Positions 19,470-30,846 of a stretch of 64,000 bases of DNA are shown here, in pieces (position 1 is the first letter of the stretch; every line of letters begins with the position of its first letter). Origin of the DNA: Hondaea fermentalgiana. Taxonomy: Eukaryota > Sar > Bigyra > Thraustochytrida > Thraustochytriidae. The stretch spans positions 17,526 through 81,525 of the forward strand of contig NPFB01000001.1 of assembly GCA_014084085.1 (NCBI GenBank). Reading direction: 5' to 3'. A program made the translations under genes and the position numbers. A model generated the notes under the pieces. That model saw only the letters and a program-made list of their open reading frames with translations. It did not search any database and had not been told where the DNA came from.

Positions 19470-21278
19470 TCATCGTTGCAGGGACCGCACAACATCGTCA
19501 TAGTAAAAAGCCTCTCCAAACTTTGCATGACCGCTACCCGAAGGGGCGGCGTTCATTCCGACAACCTCGAGGGTTGCGTCAGAGTCAGAGGGTGACAGGT
19601 TTGGAAAATTATTGTGATGGGCTGCAGGCTCCCGCAGGTACGCCTTGGCTTGTTCAGACAACGCGTGGCCAATCACTTCAAACGGAGGAGAGTAGTTTTG
19701 GAGGTCCGAAGGGTCGCGCTGACTCTGTGGATGGTGCTTGTTCTGAAAGGAAGAGGGTACGTCGCACATCGTTCCCGTTTGGCTCTCGCTCTTTCGCACC
19801 GTTTGAGGACCGTTCCAGAGTCCGAGAGTGTTTCGCGACGGCTGGTCTGCGATGTTGTTCCCGCTCCCCGAGCTGCGCGAAAGAACAAAGGGCATGTCGG
19901 GGCCCGAGAAGGAATTTCCCGAGGGAGAGCCCGAGGAAGTCCGAAACGCACGCGTGCCTTGCGTGAAACCGAAGTCGTTGCTCCCGGGTGTGTTTTGCTT
20001 GTCCGCGCCCTGGCTGCTCGCAAACGGTGGGCCAGAGAAAAAGTCCATTTCTCCACCGCTAAGCGGCGGCGAAAGCGAGCTCAGTCCGGACCCAAGCAAC
20101 GACGACGATGTCTGAAAGAGTCCCGACGGGAGGCTCGGAAAGCTGGAAAACGGAGTGCTAAATGCAAAGAAATCGGTAGAGCCTTTGCCTGCTGAAGCCG
20201 AAGTCAACGGCCCGGCGCTCGACTCGGGCGAGTCTGACGACGACGACGACGACGACGACGATGATGACGACGACGACGAGGTCAATGTCGAGAGGGGCAT
20301 TGGTGCTCCAGACGAGGGAAAGTTCGAGGAAGTAAAGCCAAATGAAGGAGGGGGAGGGGGCGGCGGCGGCGGGGCACCCATTGCGTTGAAGTCGATCGAG
20401 AATTGAGGCAGCGGGGGCCCCGAAGACAATGTGGGGACGGACGGCGGTCCAGATGTGTCGATGTGCTGAGCAACCTGACCAGAAGACATTGGGGACGGAG
20501 GCTCGGAGGCCGATGCCGGTTTTGCGCGCGCGCGCGTTCCCGCGTTGCTACCAGAGCCACCACGTTTGGCGCGTTTACCTGCTTTGACGCGCTTCGACTT
20601 TGACGATTTCTTGTCGCTGGCCCCGCTGTCTCCGCGCGCAGCTTCAGCCATCGCAGCCTCGGAGCGCTTGCGCTTGCGACGTGCCGAGTTCCACCGGTTT
20701 TTCACAGAGTTCTCGGAGCGGCCTGGGAGGTGCGCTGCGATCTCACGCCATTTGTTGCCCAAGAGAGCCTGTTGTTCGAGCAGAATTCGATCCTCCTGTT
20801 CGCTCCACGGATCCTTGCGGAGGTCAGGGTCGAGATGATTCACCCATCGTTCGCGACATTGTTTGCCAAGACGGCCGGGCAAAGAGGCAGCAATTTCACT
20901 CCACTTGATGTTACCCAAGCCGTGCGCGCTGATGAGATCGATGATGACGCGGTCCTCTGATTCCAACCAAGGACCCTTGATGAGGCCTGGCCGCAGGACC
21001 TTTTGCCATCGATGAAGACATTGCACGTCACTACGGGATCCATCAAAGGCGATTTTCGAGATCACCTTCCAGTTCTTCGGGCCAAGTTCTTTCACCACTG
21101 CCTTGAGGCGCTCGTCCTCGTCCGGATTCCACTTGCCCCCAGAGGGTCCCTTCTTCTTGGCTCGCTCGTTAGTCATTCCACCAGCGGCTCCACCAAGAAT
21201 TTGCGTTGCTCCATTTTGCATTGATTTTTCCACAAAATTGCTCGTGTCAACAAGCGGACCGGATTGTGCGAGCTCCAT
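19470..21278 (-). CDS. Three-repeat (R1R2R3) MYB transcription factor
   Basis: 602 aa from the ATG at 21278 (context CAACATGG); the frame is open to 21434 and would add 52 basic residues. R1 is at about 50-97 (W50, W70, W91), R2 at about 103-149 (W104, W126, W145) and R3 at about 155-200 (W158, W177, W196). The regularly spaced tryptophans and 'GKQCRERWVNHLDPDLRKDPW' and 'GRSENSVKNRWNS' are classic c-Myb-type DNA-binding signatures. A basic stretch RRKRKR follows as a nuclear signal. The rest is Ser/Pro/Gly-rich, with a proline run and about 15 consecutive serines, typical of activation regions. R1R2R3 proteins usually bind YAACKG-type sites and regulate cell-cycle genes; the target here is unknown. 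A 3R organisation is ancestral in eukaryotes. Confidence 0.92.
   Translation of the reverse strand: MELAQSGPLVDTSNFVEKSMQNGATQILGGAAGGMTNERAKKKGPSGGKWNPDEDERLKAVVKELGPKNWKVISKIAFDGSRSDVQCLHRWQKVLRPGLIKGPWLESEDRVIIDLISAHGLGNIKWSEIAASLPGRLGKQCRERWVNHLDPDLRKDPWSEQEDRILLEQQALLGNKWREIAAHLPGRSENSVKNRWNSARRKRKRSEAAMAEAARGDSGASDKKSSKSKRVKAGKRAKRGGSGSNAGTRARAKPASASEPPSPMSSGQVAQHIDTSGPPSVPTLSSGPPLPQFSIDFNAMGAPPPPPPPPPSFGFTSSNFPSSGAPMPLSTLTSSSSSSSSSSSSSSSDSPESSAGPLTSASAGKGSTDFFAFSTPFSSFPSLPSGLFQTSSSLLGSGLSSLSPPLSGGEMDFFSGPPFASSQGADKQNTPGSNDFGFTQGTRAFRTSSGSPSGNSFSGPDMPFVLSRSSGSGNNIADQPSRNTLGLWNGPQTVRKSESQTGTMCDVPSSFQNKHHPQSQRDPSDLQNYSPPFEVIGHALSEQAKAYLREPAAHHNNFPNLSPSDSDATLEVVGMNAAPSGSGHAKFGEAFYYDDVVRSLQR
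20234..20280 (-). repeat. Coding trinucleotide repeat: poly-serine tract
   Basis: GAC/GAT on the plus strand (GTC/ATC on the coding strand, read as TCG/TCA serine codons in frame), about 15 units within the MYB gene. Confidence 0.8.
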
Positions 21279-22760
21279 GTTGCGTTTGTGACGTGTTATT
21301 TTGCTGTTTGTTTTTTTGCCTTGGCGCAATGCAAATGGGGAAAGGAGAGAGCGCTTTTCTTTACGCTGCTCGGCGTCTTTTGAGAGCGACGAGGGTGGCG
21401 GGACTCGTTTCGTTCTTGCGACTCTCGCCGCCACAAGGTCGTCGACCGCACAACTCCTTTGCGCGGGTCACTTCTCCCTTCCTTTGGTGATTGCGATTCT
21501 CCAGCGTTCGATTTGTCTCGCTTCGCTGGCAAGCTAGCTCGCTCGCTCGTGTGCTAGCTCGCTCGCCCGCCCGCCCGCTGCCCTTGGTGCCGCTGCCGGG
21601 CGTCTTGGGTCTGTCTCAAGTTGCCGCTGGGCTGGCCCGGTCCCCCTTGTGCGCTTCTTACCGGACCCTTCAGCAATTGATTATAATTTATATGACAATA
21701 GTGCGGTGTCCGTTAGAGGAACGCGAGTGTCTGTTCAACGGTCCTCTCTTTCCCTGCTCGAAGGAGGACTGTCAGGACGGCACTCGGTAGCAAGCATGCT
21801 AGCCCGGGCCGGAAGCGAGAGCGCACAAGGTCAAGGCGGCCCCGGCAGTGCGTCCTTGCTAGTTCAATGCATTCAGGCTCAATCTGGTGTGATTATTTGG
21901 TGAAGAAATCGTGTTACTACCCGCATAGCGTTCGTGCTCCGTTGGGCCTATTGTACGCAAAGTTTGGGCTTGTGCTGCATCTGAGCCTGCATGCTATGAA
22001 GGTTGGTTGCTTCCATGAGCCGGGCCGAGCTCGGCTACGCTGCCAAACATGACCATTCCAAAACATTGAAACAAACGACTCTCTGGCTGGCCCACCCGGC
22101 TTCTGGGTCGAGATAGAAAGAAACGAGAGGTCATCATCAGCCATCTCTCTCGGCCTAGCCAATACATGTATCCGTTGCGTAGAGCAAAGAACCGGCTGCG
22201 TTAGCTTAGGCAAGTGGCATGGTAGTCGCAGTCGACCTTGCAGTCTTTAGAATACTGTTGCAGCAGCACCACGTTCGCTGGAGGTCGCCAGGAATAATTC
22301 TTCGATCTAACAGTAAACATACGATTAGCTAGCTGGCAGGACACGCTGTCTCAATCCGTCTTTTGCAGAGCCATTGCAGTCGAGAAGATAACCACTCGTC
22401 TCTTGCAGAGTCAGATAGGCCTCGCGATCGTTTGCCCAGCACTCCTGGGCTCTGGGGTCGACCGTTCGACAAATGTGACCGAGAACGAGATGTCCTCGCA
22501 GAGCAGCAAAATAGTGAAGATAGGTCTCGCAACCAGCAGCAGCGTGCCTTTGGGAGATAATAGCAGCAGCAGGGTGTGTGCAACCGTTTGATCGAACGTT
22601 GCGCATGCTCGGCGCCCGCCCCAGAGTCTCTGGTTTTTGCTTGCTTTGCTTTGCTTTCCGCAAGCGTGACTGCGCCAGACCGACGAGCGCACGGACGTGC
22701 AGAGAAGACAGGCTTCCCAACGCTTGACCAACTTGCCCGCTCGCACGGCGTGCGAGGACC
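21279..22760. other. Divergent intergenic region, MYB to unknown gene
   Basis: About 1.5 kb between divergent genes. It contains CTCG/GCCC runs at 21537-21590 and otherwise unique sequence. No tRNA-like A and B boxes or recognisable protein were found. Minus-strand frames at 22325-22823 overlap one another and show no family resemblance. Confidence 0.55.
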
Positions 22761-23849
22761 ATGATGAGACCCCGCGAGCTCGCTGACAGGACCAACACGG
22801 GCACACGAGGGTCCTTGGCTCAACCGGGGCCCGGCGGCGGCGGTGGTGACGTGAAGACGCGCAAAGCTATGAAGCCCAGACGCGCGCGATCACAAGAAGC
22901 GAAATCCAAGCCAAGGTCACAGCAGAGCCGCGGAAAGCAATCCAACCCCAAGCCCAACCCCACGTTGGAGGAGGATGAAGGCCTCGTACAGCCGAAGTTT
23001 GTGCATGCATTCGGGACGAAACTTGGCCAACAGGGCAGCATTGGCGACGCGGAGAATGAGCTCTTGAAAATGTGCTTCGACAGTGCCATTGTATGCGGTG
23101 CAGCGGGCCTCGATTCAGAAACTTTTGACGACGCTGCGTGCCAAATGCTCCAGCGCGCTGGAGGATGCGATGATGCCGACGTCGTAAGTCATCTCGTTCA
23201 ATACTGCTTGGATGCATGTGCCAAGTCCGAGCGGACGAGTCGTGCTCAGGCTGCACAGTTGCATAAACTCGCCCTTATGCACGAGCGGAGCGCGCGCCGC
23301 GCCGAGGTTGCCCGCATCAAGACGATCATTGACGCCCTATGGCATGGCCACAATGACGATACATCGACGGACATGGAGGTCGAGCTCTTTCGCTTCTTGA
23401 AGCGCAAGCATGCAGGTGACAAGCCACGCATGGCTGCAGAAGCCACGCAAATCGTATCGAGCATGGCGCGACTGAGCGCTTTCGATGCGGACATTGCAAT
23501 ATTCTTCCGTATCCTCCGCAACGAAATCGACCAAGGTTTTTGGAAAGTACGCACCAGGCTTCTACAAACACTGCGTGAACTCTCTGCACAGGGAATGGGC
23601 CCACAGGAGATCGTTGCGCACATGTACAATGACGCGGACGCGACCGAATTACTGCAACGTCTGGAGGCCCGGCACGAACCTGCCCTCCAGGACGTCTTAT
23701 TGCGCTTCCACCTCGAACGGCATGCAACGCTCATCGCACCCATGCAAACGGCATATGCCTCTCTTGACGCAGCAGAACGGCAGGAGATAAGTTTTTCAGA
23801 CTACGTACGCGCGGCGCTTGTGCCGCCCTCATCGGCGGCATCTGACTGA
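22761..23849 (+). CDS. Hypothetical helical protein
   Basis: 362 aa, not recognised. The first about 75 residues are basic and Gly/Pro-rich ('RKAMKPRRARSQEAKSKPRSQQ'), perhaps a nuclear or nucleolar signal. Residues about 80-355 are almost entirely alpha-helical and of normal composition, with evenly spread acidic, basic and hydrophobic residues ('ENELLKMCFDSAIVCGAAGL', 'DVVSHLVQYCLDACAK', 'FRILRNEIDQGFWKVRTRLLQTLRELS'). This resembles helical-repeat or PCI/HEAT-like scaffolds, but no specific family can be named. Codon usage and length support a real gene. The ATG at 22761 is followed directly by a second ATG. It is divergent from the MYB gene. Confidence 0.65.
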   Translation: MMRPRELADRTNTGTRGSLAQPGPGGGGGDVKTRKAMKPRRARSQEAKSKPRSQQSRGKQSNPKPNPTLEEDEGLVQPKFVHAFGTKLGQQGSIGDAENELLKMCFDSAIVCGAAGLDSETFDDAACQMLQRAGGCDDADVVSHLVQYCLDACAKSERTSRAQAAQLHKLALMHERSARRAEVARIKTIIDALWHGHNDDTSTDMEVELFRFLKRKHAGDKPRMAAEATQIVSSMARLSAFDADIAIFFRILRNEIDQGFWKVRTRLLQTLRELSAQGMGPQEIVAHMYNDADATELLQRLEARHEPALQDVLLRFHLERHATLIAPMQTAYASLDAAERQEISFSDYVRAALVPPSSAASD

Positions 23850-23933
23850 AAAAATTGGCAACGCATTGGCGTTGCTCTCTTACAGGCGTCCACGAGAGAG
23901 GAAGAGAAAGGAAAAGACTAAAGCAAGACGAAG

Positions 23934-23965
23934 AAGAACGAACGAACGAACGAACGAACGAACAA
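23934..23965. repeat. (GAAC)n microsatellite
   Basis: About seven GAAC units just 3' of the gene at 22761-23849. Confidence 0.85.
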
Positions 23966-24837
23966 AGAAGGGAAAGAGCAGATCAACTTGAGTGTACACT
24001 AGCAAGCCGAGAAACCACGACGAAGCGCGAAAGCAAGGCTACATCTCGCATGCGCTGGACGAATCGTGGCTCCGGATCTTGATGTTCGCAACAAAGCGAA
24101 TCAAGGAGTAAGAAAGTACACTCTCCTCGAGATCCTTTTGCAAAGGTTTACTCGTGCTTTCGCACAAAGTAAATGGGTTGGTTGTCGTGTGTGACATGTT
24201 CGAATACACGAAACATTCGACGCGGGGAGCGAAATGACTCATTGAATCGATCGTCGTGTTTGGGATGGTGAAATTGTGGCAAATCTAATAGCAGGTTCGA
24301 CGGCCCGGTCCCGGTCACCCGGAATAGAACGAAACGCGGGCTTGTCCGGCGCGCGCCGTGCGCGACAAGCAAGGCAGAGAAGTCGTCTCCCCAGCAACAT
24401 CGCACAAGCGGTGCGCGCCAAAGAAAGATGTTCATTGGATGTGACTGGAGTGGATTGGAATAGCTTGAGTTGGCTTTTCTCTCGCCAAATTGACTCGACA
24501 CGCAACTCTACTCTGCGCGAGGCAGAGTGCGTGACGATGCCTCGAGCAGGCGCGCAAGCTATCTAACTGGGCAAAGCAACAGCGCACGTGTGTAAAAGGA
24601 AAAGCAGAACCTAAAAGTGAGTTAACTGGACGAGCATGAATCATTTTCCCCCCCCATATTTTCTGCCTGGCTGCTGTCTTTTACTTTTCCCCTTTTACCC
24701 GGCGCACGAAGCAGCGATGGGGTCGATCAACTCAGAAATGGGCGAGGAAAAGCAATCGACGACGACTTCGACATGGAAGGACTCCACGTCAATGTGTTTT
24801 GGCTCCCGTCTGACCCGCTGTCAACGGAGTTGCAAGC

Positions 24838-24896
24838 AGCCAAGCCACGCCAAGGCCAAGGCCAGGCCAGGCCAAGCCAAGCCAAGCCAGGCCAGA
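24838..24896. repeat. (CCAAG)n/(GGCCA)n pentamer array
   Basis: Degenerate array of CCAAG and CCAGG pentamers, about 11 units. Confidence 0.8.
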
Positions 24897-25299
24897 ACAG
24901 CGAAAGCTCGCTGGCGGCTCCGCGGGCTCGCCTCGAGGGGCCTCGACGCCCTGCTGCGTGCGCGACGGCGCCTTTGGACTTCTTCGCGAGCGCCGATTGA
25001 GCAGATCGCGCTCGAGGCTCGCTCGCCTGCAAACGCGAGACGTTGCCGCCCTGCTAAGCGCTCTGCTCTGCTCTGCTCTGCTCTCGTCCGCGTGGCGTCG
25101 CCTCGCGTCCGGGCGAGCGGGGTCGGGTCTGCCGGGTCGGCGTGGTCCGCCGCGCGCTGCGCCTCCGCGGTCTCAACTCAGCTTCCGCGCGTCAAAGAAC
25201 TGGCGAGCGCAGGATGGAAGGAAGGAAGTCTTGTCTTGCTCGCCTTGCTTGCCTTCGCTTGCCGGGTTTCGTTTCGTTGTTTGATGAATTCTTTCTTTT

Positions 25300-25355
25300 C
25301 TTCTGCTTTTCCTTTTCCTTTTCCTTTTCCTTTTTCTTTTCTTTTCTTTCTTTCT
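25300..25355. repeat. (TTTTCC)n pyrimidine tract
   Basis: Six or so TTTTCC units continuing into TTTTC repeats; a strand-asymmetric polypyrimidine tract. Confidence 0.85.
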
Positions 25356-25559
25356 CCCGCTGTCCCTGTCCTCCCGATACTTCTTTTACCTTTCTTTCTC
25401 TCTCCTTTCTTATTTTGTTTGTTTCGGGGTGAATGAAAAGAAGGAAGACGAGAGAAACGTGACTCGGTCGAGACCAGCAACGGGCACCGCTCCTAAAATG
25501 GCGCGAACCTCCTTACGTAAAAGCCTCCGCCTTGGCCGCGGTCCTCGCCGCCTCTCTCC

Positions 25560-25645
25560 GCCTGGCTGGCTGGCTGCCTGCCTGGCCGGGCCGCGCTGGC
25601 TGGCTGCCTGCCTTCCTGCCTGCCTGCCTGCCTGCCTGCCTGGGC
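25560..25645. repeat. GGCT/GCCT microsatellite cluster
   Basis: Alternating GGCT and GCCT blocks including about seven perfect CTGC units near the end. Confidence 0.85.
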
Positions 25646-25892
25646 GTCGTACCGCCGATGGACAGAGGGCGGATGAACGAACGTTGTTTGCTTCTGAGAC
25701 TTGCAGCGCGGCGGCTCCAGGCGAGCGAGCGGCGAGCCGGGAAACGGTCACGGCTCCGTTCGACTGGTGGGTCTAACGGAGGGTGGGCGCCCGCGCGCTC
25801 GTCGGCAAGGCCGGGCGACGGGATGCGTCGCGACGCGCGAGGGCGAGGCCGGGCGCGACGAGGAGCAAGCGGGAATGCTGCTCGGGAGAGGA

Positions 25893-25958
25893 AAGGAGGA
25901 AAGGAAGGAAACAGAGAGGAAAGGAAGGGAAGGAAGGAAGGAAGGAAGGAAGGAAGGA
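25893..25958. repeat. (GGAA)n polypurine microsatellite
   Basis: AGGAAAGG units grading into about seven perfect GGAA units. Confidence 0.88.
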
Positions 25959-26269
25959 GCCGGGGGAGGAAGCAGGCGGCGAACTCGGTTGCGCGGACAC
26001 CGGCGGCGGCCCGGAGGAGGAAGAAGCCGCGCCTGGAAGAAGCCTCCCGGGGGGGGGAAGCGCGCCTGGAAGTCCCCGCGAGGGAGGGTCCCCGCCGCGT
26101 CCCGCAGACCTGCGCTGCGGGAATAAGTGGGAGGCCGCCGCCTGCGAGGAGACAGCGCCTTGCTGTCCGCAGAGGGACAGGCCCCCAAACGTGTCAGAGG
26201 GCCCGGGAGAGTCTGCTGTGCCAGGTCCTGCTCGCCCTCGCTCCACTTCTTTCTCCGTTTCGTATTGGC

Positions 26270-26325
26270 TAGCTGGATGGCTGGATGGCTGGATGGCTGG
26301 ATGGATGGATGGCTGGATGGCCTGC
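26270..26325. repeat. (GGAT GGCT)n array
   Basis: Octamer GGCTGGAT repeated about five times with GGAT insertions. Confidence 0.88.
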
Positions 26326-28616
26326 CTGGCCTAGCTGCCCGTCTGTCTGTATTGTCTCTGCTCCTACTCTTGCTCTTGCGTCTGCCTGCGCTGCGCAGCG
26401 TGGGCTCGCGCGTTTCGGGTTTGCTGGCTGGCCGCCCGGCTCATGCCGTCGGGCAATAGCGAGCGGTTTGTGTGCCGAAAGCAGGAACAAGCTGTAGCTT
26501 GGTCTAGCTCCGCCTGTGTGGGATGCCCAGGGACACGGTACGAAGCGGCGAAAGACCCCTTTGCTTTGCCTTGCTTTGCCTTGCTTCTGCCCAGGCTCGC
26601 CTGCTTGGCTGCGGACGCTGGCCGACGTGGCCTGCTGGGTGACTTACTGGCCACCGAGCGTCAAGCGCTTTCGTTTCGCCTCGGCTTCGAGCTCGACGCG
26701 AGCCTGCCTAGCCTGCTTCGCCTGGTCCTGGCCTGGACAGCACGTGCTGCCTCTCGTGCACGGAGGATGTGCGCGGTGACAATTCCCCGCGTGCGGAGCC
26801 ACGCGCTTGCGGGGGTGATTCTCGTCTCCTGTCGTCTGGTCTCCTTCTCGCGCTCCTCCTTTTGTCTTTTCACGAAACGCAAGACAAGTCACCGCCCACA
26901 ACCCCAGCCTTGAGGGAGAGGAGGGAGGAAACAGCTCCAGCCTAGATCGATCGGTCGACGGCTGCCAATGTTGTCAGCACGCGAACGATTGACCTGGCAA
27001 GCAAGCAAGCTGACAACCAAGCAACCAAGCAACCAAGCACGGAAACCGGTGTCGCCTGCGCCAACCAACTTGGTGGACGAACGAATCTAACGCCTCCAAA
27101 GCCACGCAACGCGTCTCGACCCTGGGTCTCTCGCCCTGGCCCCGCTCCGCGTCTTCCTCCCCGCGCCGCGCACCCACCTCCCGCCGGGTGCGGCCGCGGT
27201 GCAGAGAGAGCGCAACGACACGCGCGCGGGGCTGGCCCGCGTGGCGCTATCAAGGCATCGGCGAGAGCACGCGAGGCCCGCGCTCAGCGGCGGAGCTGAC
27301 TGCCGTCAGAGGGCGAGCGAGAGAGAGAGGAGGGCTCGGCGCGAGCCTGGAGTTTCTCGGTCGGTCGCTGGCCTGGCTGGATCGGGTTGATTGCTATCTC
27401 GCTTATCTTATCTCGCCTCGTCCTGCCTTGCGCAAGGTTACTCGCCGCCGGAGATGTCGAGCGCAGCGACTTTCTCCGGCCAGCCACCAGTGGCAGCTGG
27501 AAAGAGGCTAGACTGCCTGTCTGCCTGCCTGCCTGACTGACGTTGTGATGAGGAAGGTCACTCGGACACGGGACGAGAAAAATGGGACAGAAACGCGCCC
27601 GAGGGATCCGATACCAAGGTCCGGCCAGTGACCTGGCGAGGGAAAGAATGCAGCAGCACCTGCCTGGCGGGGTCGGCAGGCTGCCTGGCTGCCTGGCTGG
27701 ACGCGGAGAGAAATCGCGCCGCGCTGCATTGCATTGCGTTGCACTGCATTGTTTGCGCCGGCTGCGACTGTGGAATTGGCCGGCGGTCGTGGTGAGCTGG
27801 AGGTGGCAGCGGGGAGTGAGGTGGAGTGCGAGCTACATGCCTGCTTGCAGTGCTGGCTAGCTAGCTAGTCTGCTTGCTTGCTGGCCCTTGCGCCAGCCCG
27901 CGCCTCTGCATGCAGAGAGAGAGAGAGAAAACAAACAACAAAGTGTTATCGAAAGAAAAAAATCAAAAAAAATCGTGAAGATAATCCAGTTCGCTGCAGT
28001 GCGGCGAGATCGCACTGCGCTTTCCTGCAGCACACGCGGAGCCAGCCGACAGGCCCTGGTGCTTGACAAGGCGCCCTTGGCGCAAGCGACCAACCAATTG
28101 ATGGCAAACAATGCTTGCTGCCCAGGCGCGTACGCTCCATGCAAGACTGTCTGGTGGCTGGCTGGCCTGCTCGCGGATTGAATCACCTGCCTGGGCTTGC
28201 TGTTGTCTTGCTTGTTTTTGCTTGGCTTGGCTTCGTGAGGCTACGCTAGCCACCGTCTGCATCTGCACGCGTGATTGAAGGCGCCCTGCGCGACACACCT
28301 TCCCGGCTGTGAATGTCCTGCGCGCTCGCAGTCGCAGTCGCACGCTCACCGTGTGCTTCCTTTGCGAAGCCTGCGCAGAGGCCTGCGCGCGAAAAAACTG
28401 GCGGTGCGAATGTGCGCGCACGTGCAGACGTGCGGCCAGCAAGCGTGCGAGCAAGTGTCTGTCTGCAGCCCTCGCACGGCCTCCAAGGGCGGCGACGACG
28501 GCACTGGGAGCCAAAATGCTTTTCGTTTTGGTAGAACTGAGAGCGCCCCAGACCACAGGCCACACAGGCCAACGCCGAGGGGGGGGAGGCAGGGCGTGAC
28601 ATGGTGAATGGCAGAC

Positions 28617-28643
28617 GCCTGCCTGCCTGCCTGCCTGCCTGCC
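28617..28643. repeat. (GCCT)n microsatellite
   Basis: About six perfect GCCT units immediately before the 45-base duplication. Confidence 0.85.
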
Positions 28644-28680
28644 ACCATTGCAAAAAGGAAACAAAATCGGCGGGCGCGCT

Positions 28681-28770
28681 CACTTCTATGATATGGAATA
28701 GTAATACTTCTTCAACGCTAGCCCACTTCTATGACATGGAATAGTAATTTCTCTTCTTCAACGCTAACCC
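28681..28770. repeat. 45-base direct tandem duplication
   Basis: Copy 1 at about 28681-28723 and copy 2 at about 28724-28770 share CACTTCTATG..ATGGAATAGTAAT, then CTTCTTCAACGCTA. They differ by one substitution early and a small insertion in the middle. AT-rich compared with the flanks. Function unknown. Confidence 0.85.
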
Positions 28771-29366
28771 AACAGCAGTCGTGGAAAGCAATCGTATCGG
28801 GGACAAGGCACGCGACCCTTCTCGACCAAAGAAGTGATGCACTGCATAAGGGTGTCCGGTCAGTCGCGCTTGCAAGCTCGCTGCTGCGTGTTGTGCAAAA
28901 GAAAGAACGGGCAAATGAGTGGCAGGAATCAAGCAAGGAAACAAGCAATAACCGTGGAATTGCACCAGAGATTCGTTAGAACGGGCAGCCTACGGCCACA
29001 ATTTGTCCGCGGCCGACACCGTGATGGGGCTATTGAATGCAGATGAAACGGATGCCAGGGTCTGCAAAAGGCTGCAAAAAAAAGTCGCCCCTTCTGCCTG
29101 GCTGGCAAGCAATTGGTTCATTGAGTTTGTCCCCTCTTGCTCTTGCTCTTGCTCATGGCCGCTTCCTCTTGTCGAACTCTTGTCCCTGCTGCTGCCGTGG
29201 CACATTCTTTGCGCACTGCACTGCAGGCAGGCTGACTGTAGAGAAAACCGACAGTTTGGCCCGCAAAATGAAGACAATTGAACTACCCCCAGGGCCTTTG
29301 TCTGTTGGCGCCGCCGCGGCTACTCCCAGAGGTAGCATGATGGAAAACGGCCAGCAAGAGACAGCT

Positions 29367-29412
29367 GGCCAGCCACCATGGCCAGCCACCATGGCCAGCC
29401 ACCATGGCCAGC
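29367..29412. repeat. 13-base repeat containing CCACCATGG
   Basis: Three full units of GCCAGCCACCATG plus a partial one, each holding a perfect vertebrate-type Kozak/NcoI string CCACCATGG. It lies in otherwise non-coding DNA. Confidence 0.88.
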
Positions 29413-30769
29413 CAGCGAGCCAGCCGTTGCTCGGCGGGCACGCAACCGCCACCACAAGGTCTTCAGTCCCGCGAACAGCATCCGGCTGATTTTTGGCCAC
29501 CTGCCCAGACGAGCTGGCACGGGTCCGAGGGCAACTACCTCATTTCGTCCCGTAGCCTTCGTCTGCTTATCCTTCATTACGGCGACCGTCTTGACGATCT
29601 CCCACGATCGTCGTGGCCTTGCGTCAGGCGTCTCTTTCGTTCTCCCGGCCGTCGTCTTCGAGCACAAGCAAGTACTACGTCGAAAAGCGAAACTCATGCG
29701 TTGCGTTCAAGTTGAGGAGGTCATGCAGAGGGGCATACTTGCACGAAGTCCAGGCAAGGGCCTCGGCCCCACCACCAACGGCTTGGCAAGTACCACGTTG
29801 GAAGCGGCGCCTTGCGGTCGGTCTCTCTGGACCTCCGCTCGCAACTGCTCTCTGCGGCGCCTTTGCAAGCTCGCCACAGAGACTCGACGCGAAGGGTGGC
29901 CCGAGTTATTCCATTTGGTCCGAGATCCGTGCTGCCGTTACGCTGCACGAGTCTTGCTCCCTCGAGGATCGCGTCGCGTCGCCTGCCGCAACAAGTCATG
30001 ACAAAGCAACAGGACAGGGCGCATCGCGTCAAAGCGCTTCGCTTCGAGGTGCCTCGGACCCGAAGCGTGCGTCGGCCTCGCCTTGCCTCGCCTGCGCCGC
30101 CTGCGCTGCCGCCGCCGCGGGCCGCATGCATGGCGGCTAGGCTAGGCGAGCTACTAGCTGGCGAGCGAAAGAGCGCGGCCCGTACCAGCCGGAAGTCGCG
30201 CTTTCTTTCGGGACAATTCCTTGAAGGCGTTGTGGAAAACACTCGAGGGCGAACGGCCGCGATCGCGTCGGGAAGCAGGGATCGTTCCAAGCGCTCCCTG
30301 GACAGCCGCGTCCTCTCCTGCGTCCACCCGCCTGGCGAGCCAATGGACGCGGAAGACCACGGCCGGCCGAGCAGCCAGCTCTGCGGCGCGGCGCAGGGCG
30401 CGCAAGGTTGCGGAGCGCCAATTCGCAACGCACGCTTCGCGACGCGACGCGACTCGAGTGCAAACGCGAGCCTGGAATTTCTGTCCTGGATGAAGAATGG
30501 CGGCCGGGGGAGCGCGGTGGGGCAATGTGGCGGCCAAGCCCAGGCCGTGCAATGCGGTGCTGTACTGGTCGACCAACGAGTGAGCGAGTGAATGAAGAGC
30601 TGGCTGCGTGGTCATGCGTCGCCACCGCGTCCCGCCGCAGGCAGCGCGCCGTCGGCAGCGGCATCGGATTTGGCCTGCATCCGCGTCGCTGCGAGCGTGC
30701 ACTCGGAATCAGTCGCAGTCGATCACCTTTGATGCAAAGAAAGGCCCTGGGAGTAACAACGAGAAGGCA

Positions 30770-30846
30770 CAGGGAAAAGAAAAGAAAAGAAAAGGAAAAA
30801 AAAAAAGAAAAAAAAGGAAAAAGAAGAAAATAGAAAATAGAAAAGA
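30770..30846. repeat. A-rich polypurine tract
   Basis: About 75 bases of GAAAA/AAAAG repeats, strongly purine-biased on the plus strand. Confidence 0.85.

Noticed and set aside
24280..24310. tRNA-like B box (AGGTTCGAC)
   Set aside because: No matching A box, anticodon stem or acceptor pairing around it; other GTTCGA hits in the window fail the same way or lie in coding DNA.
25532..26272. 246-codon frame in the 9 kb region
   Set aside because: Translation of GGCT, GGAA and GGAT repeats; comparable frames exist on the other strand.
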